From NCBI GenBank assembly GCA_963762605.1, contig CAVXLJ010000019.1, positions 404,609 to 468,608 of the forward strand: a stretch of 64,000 nt of DNA, written 5' to 3'. The notes beneath the pieces are model-generated. The model was not told where the DNA came from, made no database searches, and saw only the letters and a list, made by a program, of their open reading frames with translations. Positions 52,440-63,375 of the stretch are shown one piece after another. Origin of the DNA: CAVSRC01 sp963762605. GTDB lineage: Bacteria; Pseudomonadota; Alphaproteobacteria; Rhizobiales; Kaistiaceae. A program made the position numbers and the translations under genes. Numbering within the stretch: the first letter of the stretch is position 1; every line of letters begins with the position of its first letter.

Positions 52440-54755
52440 ATGATGCGCCAGTACGAGTTGGTCGAACGGGTAACGCGCTACAACCCGAACGCCGACGAGA
52501 GCCTGCTGAACAAGGCTTACGTCTATGCCATGCAGAAGCATGGCACGCAGACGCGCGCCAACGGCGACCCCTATTTCTCCCACCCCCTCGAAGTCGCCGG
52601 CATCTTGACCGACCTCAAGCTCGACGACGCCACCATCGCCGTCGCGCTGCTGCACGATACCATCGAGGACACCGACGCCACCCGCGCCGAGATCGACCAG
52701 ATGTTCGGCGAGGACATCGGAGCGCTGGTCGAGGGCCTCACCAAGATCAGCAAGCTCGACCTTGTGTCGAAACGGGCGGAGCAGGCGGAGAACCTGCGCA
52801 AGCTGCTGCTCGCCATCTCCTCGGACATCCGCGTGCTGCTGGTGAAGCTAGCCGATCGGCTGCACAACATGCGCACGCTGCAGTTCATGCCGGTCGAGGC
52901 GCGCGGACGGATCGCGCAGGAGACGCTCGACATCTATGCGCCGCTCGCCGGTCGCATGGGCATGCACGACATGCGCGAGGAGCTGGAGGACCTGGCCTTC
53001 CGCACCGTCAATCCGGAAGCCTACGCGACCATTCAGCGACGCCTGGAAGAGTTTCGCGTGCGCAACCGCAGCCTGACCGAGAGCATCGAGCAGGAGCTGA
53101 CCGAGCGGCTGGCCAAGGCCGGCATCACGGCGGAGGTCAAGGGGCGGGAGAAGCGTCCCTATTCGATCTTCCGCAAGATGGAGCGGAAGGCGATCAGCTT
53201 CGAACAGCTCTCCGACATCCTCGGCTTCCGCGTCGTCGTTGCCGGCGTTGCCGAGTGCTACGCGGCGCTGGGCGTGGTGCACACCACCTGGCCGACGGTC
53301 CCCGGGCGCTTCAAGGACTATATTTCGACGCCGAAGCAGAACGACTACCGCTCGATCCATACCACGGTGGTCGGCCCGGGCAGCCAACGCGTCGAATTAC
53401 AGGTGCGCACCGCCGAGATGCACCGCATCGCCGAATACGGCATCGCCGCCCATGCGCTCTACAAGGATGGGGTGGCGCCGGCCAAGGCGAAAGCCAATGG
53501 CAACGGAACCGGCAACGGCGCCGGGCAGCCCGGCCATGCCAATGGCCGCGGTGGCGGCGGCGGTTCGACGCTGACCGGCTTCAACGAGGAAGTCCACGCC
53601 TACGAATGGCTGCGGCGGACCATCGAGATTCTCGCCGAGGGCGACACCCCGGAGGAGTTTCTCGAGCACACCAAGCTCGAGCTGTTCCAGGATCAGGTGT
53701 TCTGCTTCACGCCCAAGGGGCGGCTGATCGCGCTGCCGCGTGGCGCCACGCCGATCGACTTTGCCTATGCCGTCCACACCGACATCGGCGACACCACGGT
53801 CGGCGCCAAGATCAACGGCCGCACCATGCCGCTGATGACGGCGCTTAGAAACGGCGACGAAGTGGAGATCCTGCGCTCCAAGGCGCAGGTGCCGCCGCCG
53901 GCCTGGGAATCGATGGTGGTTACCGGCAAGGCGCGTTCGGCGATCCGCCGCGCCACGCGGGTTGCCGTGCGCAAGCAGTATGCCGGTCTCGGCCGGCAGA
54001 TCATCGAGCGGGCATTCGACCGCGCTGGACGTCCCTATTCCGACAAGCTGATCGCGGCGGCCCTGCCGCGGCTGGCGCAGAGCAACGTGGAAGACATGCT
54101 GGCGGCGGCCGGGCGGGGCGAGATCCCCTCGGACAACGTGCTGAAGGCGGTTTATCCCGACCACAAGGTCGAGCGTCCGGTCCGCAAGAAAGCGGCGACC
54201 GAGGAGGGCGGCTGGTTCGGCCTCAAGCGCGGGTCGGGCATGAAGTTCCGCGTGCCCGGCCTGTCGCGAAAAGCACCGGCGGCCGAGCCGCGCAGCGGCG
54301 GGAGCCAAGCCATCCCCATTCGCGGAATCCACGGTGAGATGCCGGTGCGTTTTGCCGACGGGGGTGCGATACCGGGCGAGCGCATTGTCGGCATCACGAC
54401 GCCGGGTGAGGGGATCACCATCTATCCAATCCAGTCTCCGGCGCTGAAGGAGTTCGACGACGAGCCGGAGCGCTGGCTCGATGTGCGCTGGGACGTGGAC
54501 GAGGAGCACCCGGCGCGCTTCCCGGTGCGGATCGAGGTTACCGCCATCAACGAACCTGGCACGCTGGCGCAGGTTGCCCAGGTGATGGCGGACAACCAGG
54601 CCAATATCACCAATGTCCGCATGGCCCAGTCCGCGCCCGATTTCACGGTGATGGTGTTCGACATGGATGTGTTTGACGTGAAGCATCTCAACCGGCTGAT
54701 CGCGCAATTGCGCGCCAGGCCGATCGTCAGCAGCGTCGGGCGGGTCAATGGCTAG
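52440..54755 (+). CDS. rsh: Bifunctional (p)ppGpp synthetase/hydrolase Rsh (RelA/SpoT)
   Basis: A 771-aa stringent-response enzyme. The HD hydrolase domain (about residues 40-160) has FSHPLEVAGIL and LLHDTIEDTDATR. The synthetase domain (about 235-350) has KGREKRPYSIFRKMERK and DILGFRVVVAGV. A TGS domain follows (VFCFTPKGRLIALPRGATPI) and a C-terminal ACT domain ends the protein (VTAINEPGTLAQVAQVMADN). Both catalytic halves look intact, as expected for the single Rsh of alphaproteobacteria. Between synthetase and TGS lies a Gly/Asn-rich insert (about residues 350-378). Confidence 0.96.
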   Translation: MMRQYELVERVTRYNPNADESLLNKAYVYAMQKHGTQTRANGDPYFSHPLEVAGILTDLKLDDATIAVALLHDTIEDTDATRAEIDQMFGEDIGALVEGLTKISKLDLVSKRAEQAENLRKLLLAISSDIRVLLVKLADRLHNMRTLQFMPVEARGRIAQETLDIYAPLAGRMGMHDMREELEDLAFRTVNPEAYATIQRRLEEFRVRNRSLTESIEQELTERLAKAGITAEVKGREKRPYSIFRKMERKAISFEQLSDILGFRVVVAGVAECYAALGVVHTTWPTVPGRFKDYISTPKQNDYRSIHTTVVGPGSQRVELQVRTAEMHRIAEYGIAAHALYKDGVAPAKAKANGNGTGNGAGQPGHANGRGGGGGSTLTGFNEEVHAYEWLRRTIEILAEGDTPEEFLEHTKLELFQDQVFCFTPKGRLIALPRGATPIDFAYAVHTDIGDTTVGAKINGRTMPLMTALRNGDEVEILRSKAQVPPPAWESMVVTGKARSAIRRATRVAVRKQYAGLGRQIIERAFDRAGRPYSDKLIAAALPRLAQSNVEDMLAAAGRGEIPSDNVLKAVYPDHKVERPVRKKAATEEGGWFGLKRGSGMKFRVPGLSRKAPAAEPRSGGSQAIPIRGIHGEMPVRFADGGAIPGERIVGITTPGEGITIYPIQSPALKEFDDEPERWLDVRWDVDEEHPARFPVRIEVTAINEPGTLAQVAQVMADNQANITNVRMAQSAPDFTVMVFDMDVFDVKHLNRLIAQLRARPIVSSVGRVNG

Positions 54756-54809
54756 CCAGGTCCAGCCGCGCCGCGCTGCCGGCAACGCTCGCTAGAGAGG
54801 CAGAACGTC

Positions 54810-55394
54810 ATGCTGTTTCGCCGCCGCGAGGCCCTTAGCCTGATGGCTAAAGTGCGCACCGCCGTGTGGCCGCGCCACAGCTGGTCGCGCTCGGCCCGCT
54901 ATTTCGCCAAGCGCGTGCTGCGCCTTTCCGGCTCGCCCCACGCCGTGGCGGCGGGCGTGGCGGCCGGCGTATTCGCCTCATTCACGCCCTTCGTCGGCCT
55001 GCATTTCATCGTCAGCTTCATCTTCGCCTTCTTCGTCGGAGGCAACATGCTGGCTGCCGCCATGGGCACGTTCTTCGGCAACCCGCTGACCTTCCCGTTC
55101 ATCTGGGCGTCCACCTACAGCCTCGGCAACCACATCCTCGGCCATAGCAATGCCTTCGCCCTGCATGAGTTCCACTATGCGCTGGCGCACAGGTCGTTCG
55201 AGTTGCTGGTGCCCATCATAGCGCCGATGCTGGTAGGCGCGGTGCCCATCGGCTTGCCGATCGCGGTAACCTTTTACATTGTGTCCTTCTTCGCCGTACG
55301 GGCCTTTCGCGATCTCAGGCGCGAGCGGCTCGAAGCCCGGCGGCGCGAAGCGATGAAGGCGGTGTCCCCGGTCAAGGAGATGGACGACGCATGA
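54810..55394 (+). CDS. DUF2062 membrane protein
   Basis: A 194-aa inner-membrane protein with the DUF2062 pattern SGSPHAVAAGVAAGVFASFTP, GTFFGNPLTFPFIW and a terminal hydrophobic pair (VGAVPIGLPIAVTFYIVSFF). Ends in a basic tail RRERLEARRREAMKA. Family function is unknown. It lies between rsh and pdxJ and overlaps pdxJ by four bases (ATGA), as in many Hyphomicrobiales. Confidence 0.9.
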   Translation: MLFRRREALSLMAKVRTAVWPRHSWSRSARYFAKRVLRLSGSPHAVAAGVAAGVFASFTPFVGLHFIVSFIFAFFVGGNMLAAAMGTFFGNPLTFPFIWASTYSLGNHILGHSNAFALHEFHYALAHRSFELLVPIIAPMLVGAVPIGLPIAVTFYIVSFFAVRAFRDLRRERLEARRREAMKAVSPVKEMDDA

Positions 55395-56164
55395 CCACAG
55401 ACCTGCGGCTCGGGGTCAACATCGATCACGTGGCGACCATCCGCAACGCTCGCGGTGGCGACCATCCGGACCCGCTGCGCGCGGCCTCGATTGCCGCATC
55501 CGCCGGCGCCGACGGCATCACGGCCCATCTGCGCGAGGATCGCCGGCACATCAGCGACCGCGACATCGAGCGCCTGCGCCACACCATCGCGCTGCCGCTC
55601 AACCTGGAGATGGCGGCGACCGATGAGATGCTGGCGATCGCCCTGCGCTACAAGCCGCACGCAGCCTGTATCGTGCCGGAACGGCGCGAGGAACGCACCA
55701 CCGAGGGCGGCATCGATGCGGCCGGTCAGCGGGAACGTCTGAAACCCATCGTCGAAGCGCTCGGTGAAGGGGACGTGCGCGTATCGTTGTTCATCGAGGC
55801 CTCGCCACGCCAGCTCGACGCGGCTGCGGCGCTTGGCGCGCCAGTGGTCGAACTGCACACTGGCGCCTATTGCGAGGCATGGCACGCCGGCCCGGACGCC
55901 TTCGAGATGGAGCGGGCGCGCATTGCCGAGGCGGCCGCCTATGCCGCCAGCCTCGGCCTTGAGGTGCACGCCGGACACGGCCTGACCTACGACACGGTGA
56001 AGCCGATTGCCGCCCTGCCGCAGGTGCGCGAGCTCAATATCGGCCACTTCCTTGTCGGCGAGGCGATCTTCATCGGTTTGGCGGAGAGCATCCGCGGCAT
56101 GCGCCGACTGATGGACGAGGCACGTTCGGCAGTCGAGGAAGGCGAGGGAGCGCTCAACGGATGA
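55391..56164 (+). CDS. pdxJ: Pyridoxine 5'-phosphate synthase PdxJ
   Basis: A 257-aa TIM-barrel enzyme of DXP-dependent vitamin B6 synthesis that joins aminoacetone phosphate and DXP. It opens LRLGVNIDHVATIRNARGG, has the active-site Glu in LNLEMAATDEM, the ACIVPERREERTTEGG loop and HAGHGLTYDTV. Overlaps the DUF2062 gene upstream and acpS downstream (ATGA in both cases), so the run is translationally coupled. Confidence 0.97.
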   Translation: MTTDLRLGVNIDHVATIRNARGGDHPDPLRAASIAASAGADGITAHLREDRRHISDRDIERLRHTIALPLNLEMAATDEMLAIALRYKPHAACIVPERREERTTEGGIDAAGQRERLKPIVEALGEGDVRVSLFIEASPRQLDAAAALGAPVVELHTGAYCEAWHAGPDAFEMERARIAEAAAYAASLGLEVHAGHGLTYDTVKPIAALPQVRELNIGHFLVGEAIFIGLAESIRGMRRLMDEARSAVEEGEGALNG

Positions 56165-56568
56165 TCGTCGGCATTGGCAACGATACCATCGATATGCGCC
56201 GGGTTGAGAAAGTGATCGAACGCCACGGCGAGCGCTTCACGACCCGTATTTTCACTGAGACCGAGCAGCGCAAATCGGACCGGCGGCGCCTGCGTGCGGC
56301 TTCCTACGCCAAGCGCTTCGCCGCCAAGGAGGCCTGCTCGAAGGCGCTCGGCACCGGCATCCGCGGCGGCGTCTTCTGGCGCGACATGGGGGTGGTCAAC
56401 CTGCCCTCAGGCAAGCCAACAATGGTGCTCACCGGCGGCGCCGCCCAGCGGCTGGCAAGCCTGATCCCGGCCGGGCACCGGGGAGAAATCCACCTGACCA
56501 TCACGGACGACTTTCCGCTCGCCCAGGCGCTGGTCATCATCGAGGCGGTGCCCGAGGCGGGGTCGTAA
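56161..56568 (+). CDS. acpS: Holo-[acyl-carrier-protein] synthase
   Basis: A 135-aa AcpS that attaches 4'-phosphopantetheine to apo-ACP. The metal-binding Asp lies in IVGIGNDTIDMRRVEKVI and the Glu in FAAKEACSKALGTGI. The end (HLTITDDFPLAQALVIIEAV) is regular. It overlaps pdxJ by ATGA and is followed 79 bp later by lepB. Confidence 0.97.
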   Translation: MIVGIGNDTIDMRRVEKVIERHGERFTTRIFTETEQRKSDRRRLRAASYAKRFAAKEACSKALGTGIRGGVFWRDMGVVNLPSGKPTMVLTGGAAQRLASLIPAGHRGEIHLTITDDFPLAQALVIIEAVPEAGS

Positions 56569-56647
56569 AGCTGCCAAGCTTGGCGTTGCGCCGACCCCGG
56601 CGAGCCGGTATTACCGGCCGGCCGGGGCTGGACAAACGGATGGGATA

Positions 56648-57391
56648 ATGAGCGTGGCATCGGAAAAGCAGGCCGGCGGCGGCTTGGGCGAGACCGTCAA
56701 GATCATCATCCAGGCGCTGATTCTTGCGCTTGTGGTACGAACCTTCCTGTTCCAGCCGTTCAACATCCCCTCCGGGTCGATGGAGAACACGCTGCTGATC
56801 GGCGACTATCTGTTCGTCTCGAAATACGCCTACGGCTATTCTCGCTTCTCGCTGCCCTTCTCGCCGCACCTGTTCGACGGGCGCATCTGGTCTTCGCCGC
56901 CGAAGCGCGGCGACATCGTCGTCTTCAAGCTGCCGCGCGACGAAACCACCGATTACATCAAGCGGGTCGTCGGCCTGCCGGGCGACAAGATCCAGGTGCA
57001 GCACTCGATCCTCTACATCAACGGCAAGCCCGTGCCGCGCGAGAAGATCGGTCCGGTTACCCTCGATGGGGTCAATTACACCCAGTATCAGGAGACCTTG
57101 CCGAACGGCGTCAAATACAAGGTGCTGGATCGCGAGCCCAACGGCCTGCTCGACAACACGCAGGTCTACGAAGTGCCGCCCGACCACTATTTCATGATGG
57201 GCGACAACCGCGACAACTCGACCGACAGCCGCGTGCCGCCGACCGCGGGGGGCGTCGGCTATGTGCCGTTCGAGAACCTCGTCGGCCGCGCCGAGATCAT
57301 CTTCTTCTCGGTCAAGGAAGGTGATTGGGTGCTCGCCTTCTGGCAGTGGCCGTGGACGGTTCGCTGGGACCGGCTGTTCAAGATCCTATGA
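56648..57391 (+). CDS. lepB: Signal peptidase I
   Basis: A 247-aa membrane protease that removes signal peptides from exported proteins. A single N-terminal membrane helix (about residues 17-34) is followed by the catalytic Ser44 in IPSGSMENTLL and Lys105 in YIKRVVGLPGDKIQ; MGDNRDNSTDSR is the third family box. Its TGA overlaps the rnc ATG (57388-57391). In alphaproteobacteria lepB-rnc-era is a constant order. Confidence 0.97.
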   Translation: MSVASEKQAGGGLGETVKIIIQALILALVVRTFLFQPFNIPSGSMENTLLIGDYLFVSKYAYGYSRFSLPFSPHLFDGRIWSSPPKRGDIVVFKLPRDETTDYIKRVVGLPGDKIQVQHSILYINGKPVPREKIGPVTLDGVNYTQYQETLPNGVKYKVLDREPNGLLDNTQVYEVPPDHYFMMGDNRDNSTDSRVPPTAGGVGYVPFENLVGRAEIIFFSVKEGDWVLAFWQWPWTVRWDRLFKIL

Positions 57392-58098
57392 CCGCGGAGG
57401 GCGCTCTCCTCGACGCGCTGGAGCGCCGGACGGACTACTGCTTCAAGGATCGTGGCCTGCTGACGACGGCGCTGACCCATGCCAGCGCCGTCGGCGATGC
57501 GCGCGTAGCATCCGGCGACACTTATCAGCGCCTTGAATTCCTCGGCGACCGCGTGCTCGGTCTGGTGGTTTCGGCGATGCTGCTGGAGGCGTTTCCGGAT
57601 GCGACCGAGGGCGAACTTTCCTCGCGGCTTGCCGACCTCGTGCGCAAGGAGACCTGCGCCGAGGTGGCGAACGAACTCGATATCGGCGAGGCTGTCATCG
57701 TCGGTGGCGGGCGGGCGCAACAGCGCGCGCTCCTGACGGTCAACGTGCTCGGCGACGTGTGCGAAGCGCTGATCGCGGCAATCTACCTCGACGGCGGCTA
57801 TGAGGCGGCGAAGAGCTTCGTGGAGGTCCACTGGCGCGACCGCATGCTCGAGACGCCGGTCGGTGGCCGCAACGCCAAGTCGGCGCTGCAGGAATGGGCC
57901 CAAGGTCAGGGCCACGGCACGCCGACCTATGAGATCGCCGAACGCACCGGCCCCGACCACGCACCGACCTTCGTCATCAGCGTCAACATCGGGTCGCTGC
58001 CACCGGGGCATGGCGAGGGGCGCAACCGGCGCGAGGCGGAGCAGGCCGCGGCGACCGCCGTGCTTCTGCGTGAGGGCATATGGTCGACGACGCGGTGA
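57388..58098 (+). CDS. rnc: Ribonuclease III
   Basis: A 236-aa double-strand RNA endonuclease acting in rRNA processing. The signature YQRLEFLGDRVLGLVV and the second metal box in NVLGDVCEALIAAIYLDGG are present. The C-terminal dsRNA-binding domain starts at about residue 158 (NAKSALQEWAQGQGHGTPTY). ATG 57388 overlaps lepB by four bases; the longer frame upstream is the lepB region. era starts 18 bp before its stop. Confidence 0.97.
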   Translation: MTAEGALLDALERRTDYCFKDRGLLTTALTHASAVGDARVASGDTYQRLEFLGDRVLGLVVSAMLLEAFPDATEGELSSRLADLVRKETCAEVANELDIGEAVIVGGGRAQQRALLTVNVLGDVCEALIAAIYLDGGYEAAKSFVEVHWRDRMLETPVGGRNAKSALQEWAQGQGHGTPTYEIAERTGPDHAPTFVISVNIGSLPPGHGEGRNRREAEQAAATAVLLREGIWSTTR

Positions 58099-59024
58099 GC
58101 GGGCCGGCCGAGGCGGCTGCGACGCGCTGCGGATTCGTGGCGCTCATCGGCGCGCCGAATGCGGGGAAGTCGACGCTGATCAATCGGCTGGTCGGCACCA
58201 AGGTTTCCATCGTCAGCCACAAGGTGCAGACGACCCGTTCGATGGTGCGCGGCATCGCCATGATTGGGGCCATGGCCGGGCGCGCGCAGATTGTCTTCGT
58301 CGACACGCCCGGCATCTTCAAGCCGAAGCGCCGGCTCGACCGGGCGATGGTCGATACCGCCTGGGGCGGGGCGCGCGACGCCGATATCGTCGCGCTCCTG
58401 ATCAACTCGGCCAAGGGCATCGACGATGAGGCGGAGACGCTGCTTTCCCGGCTCGCAGACGTCCGCCATCCCAAGGTGCTGCTCCTCAACAAGATCGACA
58501 CGGTCAGGCGCGACAGCCTGCTGGCGCTGGCCGATGCCGCCAACAAGGCGGTCGCCTTCGAGCGCACCTTCATGATCTCGGCGCTCAACGGCGACGGGCT
58601 CGACGATTTCATGGGCTTCCTGGCCGAGGCCGTCCCGCCGGGGCCGTTCCTCTATCCGGAGGACGAGGTCAGCGATATTCCGCTGCGCCAGCTCGCCGCC
58701 GAGATCACGCGCGAGAAGCTGTTCGAGCGGCTGCACCAGGAGCTGCCCTATCAAGCGACGGTGGAGACCGAAGCGTGGACCGACCAGAAGAACGGTTCGG
58801 CGCGCGTCGAGCAGGTGATCTATGTGACGCGCGACAGCCAGAAGAAGATCGTCATCGGCAAGGCCGGCGCCACCATCAAGGCGATCTCCATGGCCGCGCG
58901 CCGGGAAATCTCCGAGATCGCCGAGAAGCCGGTCCACCTCTTCCTCTTCGTCAAGGTGCGCGAGAACTGGGGCGACGACCCCGAACGCTACCGCGCCATG
59001 GGGATCGAGTTCCCGAAGGGGTAG
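58080..59024 (+). CDS. era: GTPase Era
   Basis: A 314-aa GTPase needed for 16S rRNA maturation and 30S assembly. G motifs are GAPNAGKST, DTPGIFKP and NKID; the C-terminal KH domain has KKIVIGKAGATIKAISMAAR. The ATG at 58080 overlaps the end of rnc by 19 bp, which fits the usual lepB-rnc-era coupling. Its N-terminus is about 15 residues longer than E. coli Era (DDAVSGPAEAAATRC). Confidence 0.97.
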   Translation: MVDDAVSGPAEAAATRCGFVALIGAPNAGKSTLINRLVGTKVSIVSHKVQTTRSMVRGIAMIGAMAGRAQIVFVDTPGIFKPKRRLDRAMVDTAWGGARDADIVALLINSAKGIDDEAETLLSRLADVRHPKVLLLNKIDTVRRDSLLALADAANKAVAFERTFMISALNGDGLDDFMGFLAEAVPPGPFLYPEDEVSDIPLRQLAAEITREKLFERLHQELPYQATVETEAWTDQKNGSARVEQVIYVTRDSQKKIVIGKAGATIKAISMAARREISEIAEKPVHLFLFVKVRENWGDDPERYRAMGIEFPKG

Positions 59025-59058
59025 GGGCGGCGGGTCGATTCAGCGCTACAGTGGCGCC

Positions 59059-59802
59059 ATGCAGTGGTCGGACGAAGGGATCATCATCGGCACGCGCCGG
59101 CACGGCGAGACGAGCCTGATCGTCGAACTGATGACGCCCGCCCACGGCCGCCATCTCGGGCTGGTGCGCGGCGGGCGCTCGCGCCGCCAACAGCCGATTT
59201 TGCAGCCGGGCAATTCCGTCAACGCCACTTGGCGGGCGCGGCTCGACGAGCATCTCGGCACCTACACGGTCGAGCCCACCCACCAGCGCGCCGCGCGGCT
59301 GATCGAGAGCGCCGTCGGGCTCTACGGCATCCAGATGCTGGGTGGCCTGCTGCGCCTGCTGCCGGAGCGCGACCCGCATCCGCGCCTCTATGAGGGGCTT
59401 GCCGCCGTCCTCGACTGGTTCGGCGAGCCGCTCATCGCCGGTGCGCTGATCGCGCGCTTCGAGCTGGGCCTGCTCGACGATCTCGGCTTCGGCCTCGATC
59501 TGGAACGCTGCGCTGCCACCGGCAGCAATGACGACCTCGCTTTCGTCTCGCCGAAATCGGGGAGGGCGGTCAGCCGCTCGGCCGGCGAGCCCTATGCCGC
59601 CCGAATGCTCAAGCTGCCGCGCTTCCTGTTGGAACCGGCTTCGGCGGCGCCGGCCGATTCCGAGGCGCTGGCGCAGGCCTTCGCGCTCACCGGCTATTTT
59701 CTTGCCCGCCACGTCTTCGAGCCGCGCGGGATCGAACCGCCGGAGGCGCGCGAGCGCTTCATCGCGCTTGTCGCGCGTCGGGCCGAAAACATTCCTCAGT
59801 GA
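59059..59802 (+). CDS. recO: DNA repair protein RecO
   Basis: A 247-aa RecO that helps load RecA on SSB-coated gaps. It opens WSDEGIIIGTRRHGETSLIV with HGRHLGLVRGGRSRR, the OB-fold DNA-contact region, then the helical domain (LYEGLAAVLDWFGEP, RFELGLLDDLGFGLDLERCA). The alphaproteobacterial form lacks the zinc-binding Cys cluster of other RecO. Follows era by 34 bp. Confidence 0.95.
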   Translation: MQWSDEGIIIGTRRHGETSLIVELMTPAHGRHLGLVRGGRSRRQQPILQPGNSVNATWRARLDEHLGTYTVEPTHQRAARLIESAVGLYGIQMLGGLLRLLPERDPHPRLYEGLAAVLDWFGEPLIAGALIARFELGLLDDLGFGLDLERCAATGSNDDLAFVSPKSGRAVSRSAGEPYAARMLKLPRFLLEPASAAPADSEALAQAFALTGYFLARHVFEPRGIEPPEARERFIALVARRAENIPQ

Positions 59803-59812
59803 GGAGCGAGCC

Positions 59813-60157
59813 ATGGACGATCTGAAGAAGATCACTGAACGCCGCAAGGCGGCCCATCAGCGCCTGCTGCAACTGGAGTCCAGGGTCTAGAAGGCCTTTC
59901 TTGCCATGGAAGAGGCGGCCTTCAGCGACGGCGCGCTGCCCAAGAGCACGAAGGAGCTGATCGCCGTCGGCATCTCCGTGGTGATCGATTGCGAGTCCTG
60001 CATGCAGTGGCACATCGAACAAGCCGCGAAGGCAGGCTCCACCTATGCCGAAATCCTGGAGGCCGTCGAAGTCGGCATCGAGATGGGCGGCGGCCCGGCC
60101 ACCGTCTCCGCTCGCTTCGCCCTGGAAGTGATGGACAGCCTGCCGAAATCCGCTTGA
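59813..60157 (+). pseudogene. Carboxymuconolactone decarboxylase-family gene with in-frame TAG
   Basis: ATG 59813 (GAGGAGCGAG before it) reads MDDLKKITERRKAAHQRLLQ/LESRV, then TAG at 59888-59890, then KAFLAMEEAAFSDGALPKST in the same frame, with ELIAVGISVVIDCESCMQWH and the CxxC...H motif of AhpD/CMD-type proteins. Without the TAG the product is 114 aa, a normal length. The position is usually aromatic in relatives (VYKAFLAM), so a TAC or TAT became TAG by one substitution. A start at ATG 59906 could give an 83-aa truncated protein. Either a nonsense mutation or a sequence error. Confidence 0.85.
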
Positions 60158-60221
60158 AGGTCCGCGCGGGCTCCGCCCAAGACGGCTTGAATCCCAAGGG
60201 TTTGCCGGCTAGGCCGGGTGT

Positions 60222-62481
<2,260 letters not shown>

Positions 62482-62485
62482 GCCC

Positions 62486-62884
62486 GTGCGCGCCAACGCC
62501 GAGGCCAAATGGGGCGTGCTCAAGGCGGTCGATGCGCTGCTCGACGCCATCGCCAACGGGCGCTTCCAGGAATCGGTGGATGCCTTCACCGGCGACGAGG
62601 ATGCCATGCTCACCGGCTCGGAGCCGGGCGAGATCGCCATCGGCCCGCAGGCGCTCAGGGCCTTCTTCGCCGGGCTTTATGCCAGGCCTTACCGCGTGAT
62701 CTTCACCTTGCCGGAGCGGCGGGTCTCGGCCATGGGCAATGTCGCCTGGCTGACGGGCGAGGGGACCTACCGGATGTCGACGGGCGGCGAAGAGATGCCC
62801 TACCGGCTGACGGCGGTGCTCGAGCGGCGGCAGGGCCGCTGGCTGTGGCAGCTGTTCAGCGGTTCCGAGCCGATGATGCGCTAG
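62486..62884 (+). CDS. SnoaL/NTF2-like protein
   Basis: A 132-aa cone-fold protein of the NTF2-like/SnoaL superfamily (AVDALLDAIANGRFQESVDA, RALRAFFAGLYA, WLTGEGTYRM, QGRWLWQLFSGSEPM). Such proteins often act as small-molecule binding or isomerase-like domains, or carry no activity. The start is GTG 62486, 4 bp after parC, so they are co-transcribed. Its TAG overlaps the stop of the convergent deaminase gene within the palindrome CTAG (62881-62884). Confidence 0.78.
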   Translation: MRANAEAKWGVLKAVDALLDAIANGRFQESVDAFTGDEDAMLTGSEPGEIAIGPQALRAFFAGLYARPYRVIFTLPERRVSAMGNVAWLTGEGTYRMSTGGEEMPYRLTAVLERRQGRWLWQLFSGSEPMMR

Positions 62885-63375
62885 CGCCGCGGAACCTTGC
62901 CCTTGGTGTCGCGCCAGAAATCCCGGTGGGGTTCGATCAACTCGTCTTCCATCTCGGGGAACGGGCCATGCACCTCGATGGTCTTCTGGCCGGAGAAGAG
63001 CACGGTGCGCGAGGGCAGCGACATGGTCGGGTTTGCCTTGCTGTCGCCGGTAAGCGCCAGGAGCTTGACCTCCTCGACGCCGTAGATGAGCTGGCCGATA
63101 TTGGCCCAGTAGATCGTGCCGGCGCACATGGCGCAGGGCTCGAAGGTGGTGACCAGGGTCGAGCGCCAGAGGAAATCCGGGCCGTAGGTGGCGGCGGCGC
63201 GGCGGGCGAGTTCCGTCTCGGCGTGGCGCACCACGTCGAGATTGACCTGGCGCATGAGGATGCGGTCGTCCGGGCCGACCAGGATGGCGCCGAACGGGTG
63301 GTGGCCGTGTTCGGCGGCCTCGTGTGCCACCGCGTTGGCGGCCCTGAGATGGGCGATCATCTGGTCATGGGTCAT
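62881..63375 (-). CDS. Nucleoside/nucleobase deaminase
   Basis: A 164-aa zinc deaminase of the cytidine/guanine deaminase family. Zinc ligands are His51 with Glu53 (RHAETELARRA) and Cys81/Cys84 (FEPCAMCAGTIYWANI). The C-terminal SLPSRTVLFSGQKTIEVHGP and EMEDELIEPHRDFW are seen in a bacterial group usually annotated nucleoside deaminase; guanine deaminase is possible. ATG 63375 starts MTHDQMIAHLRAAN. The substrate cannot be fixed without structure or assay. Confidence 0.9.
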   Translation of the reverse strand: MTHDQMIAHLRAANAVAHEAAEHGHHPFGAILVGPDDRILMRQVNLDVVRHAETELARRAAATYGPDFLWRSTLVTTFEPCAMCAGTIYWANIGQLIYGVEEVKLLALTGDSKANPTMSLPSRTVLFSGQKTIEVHGPFPEMEDELIEPHRDFWRDTKGKVPRR

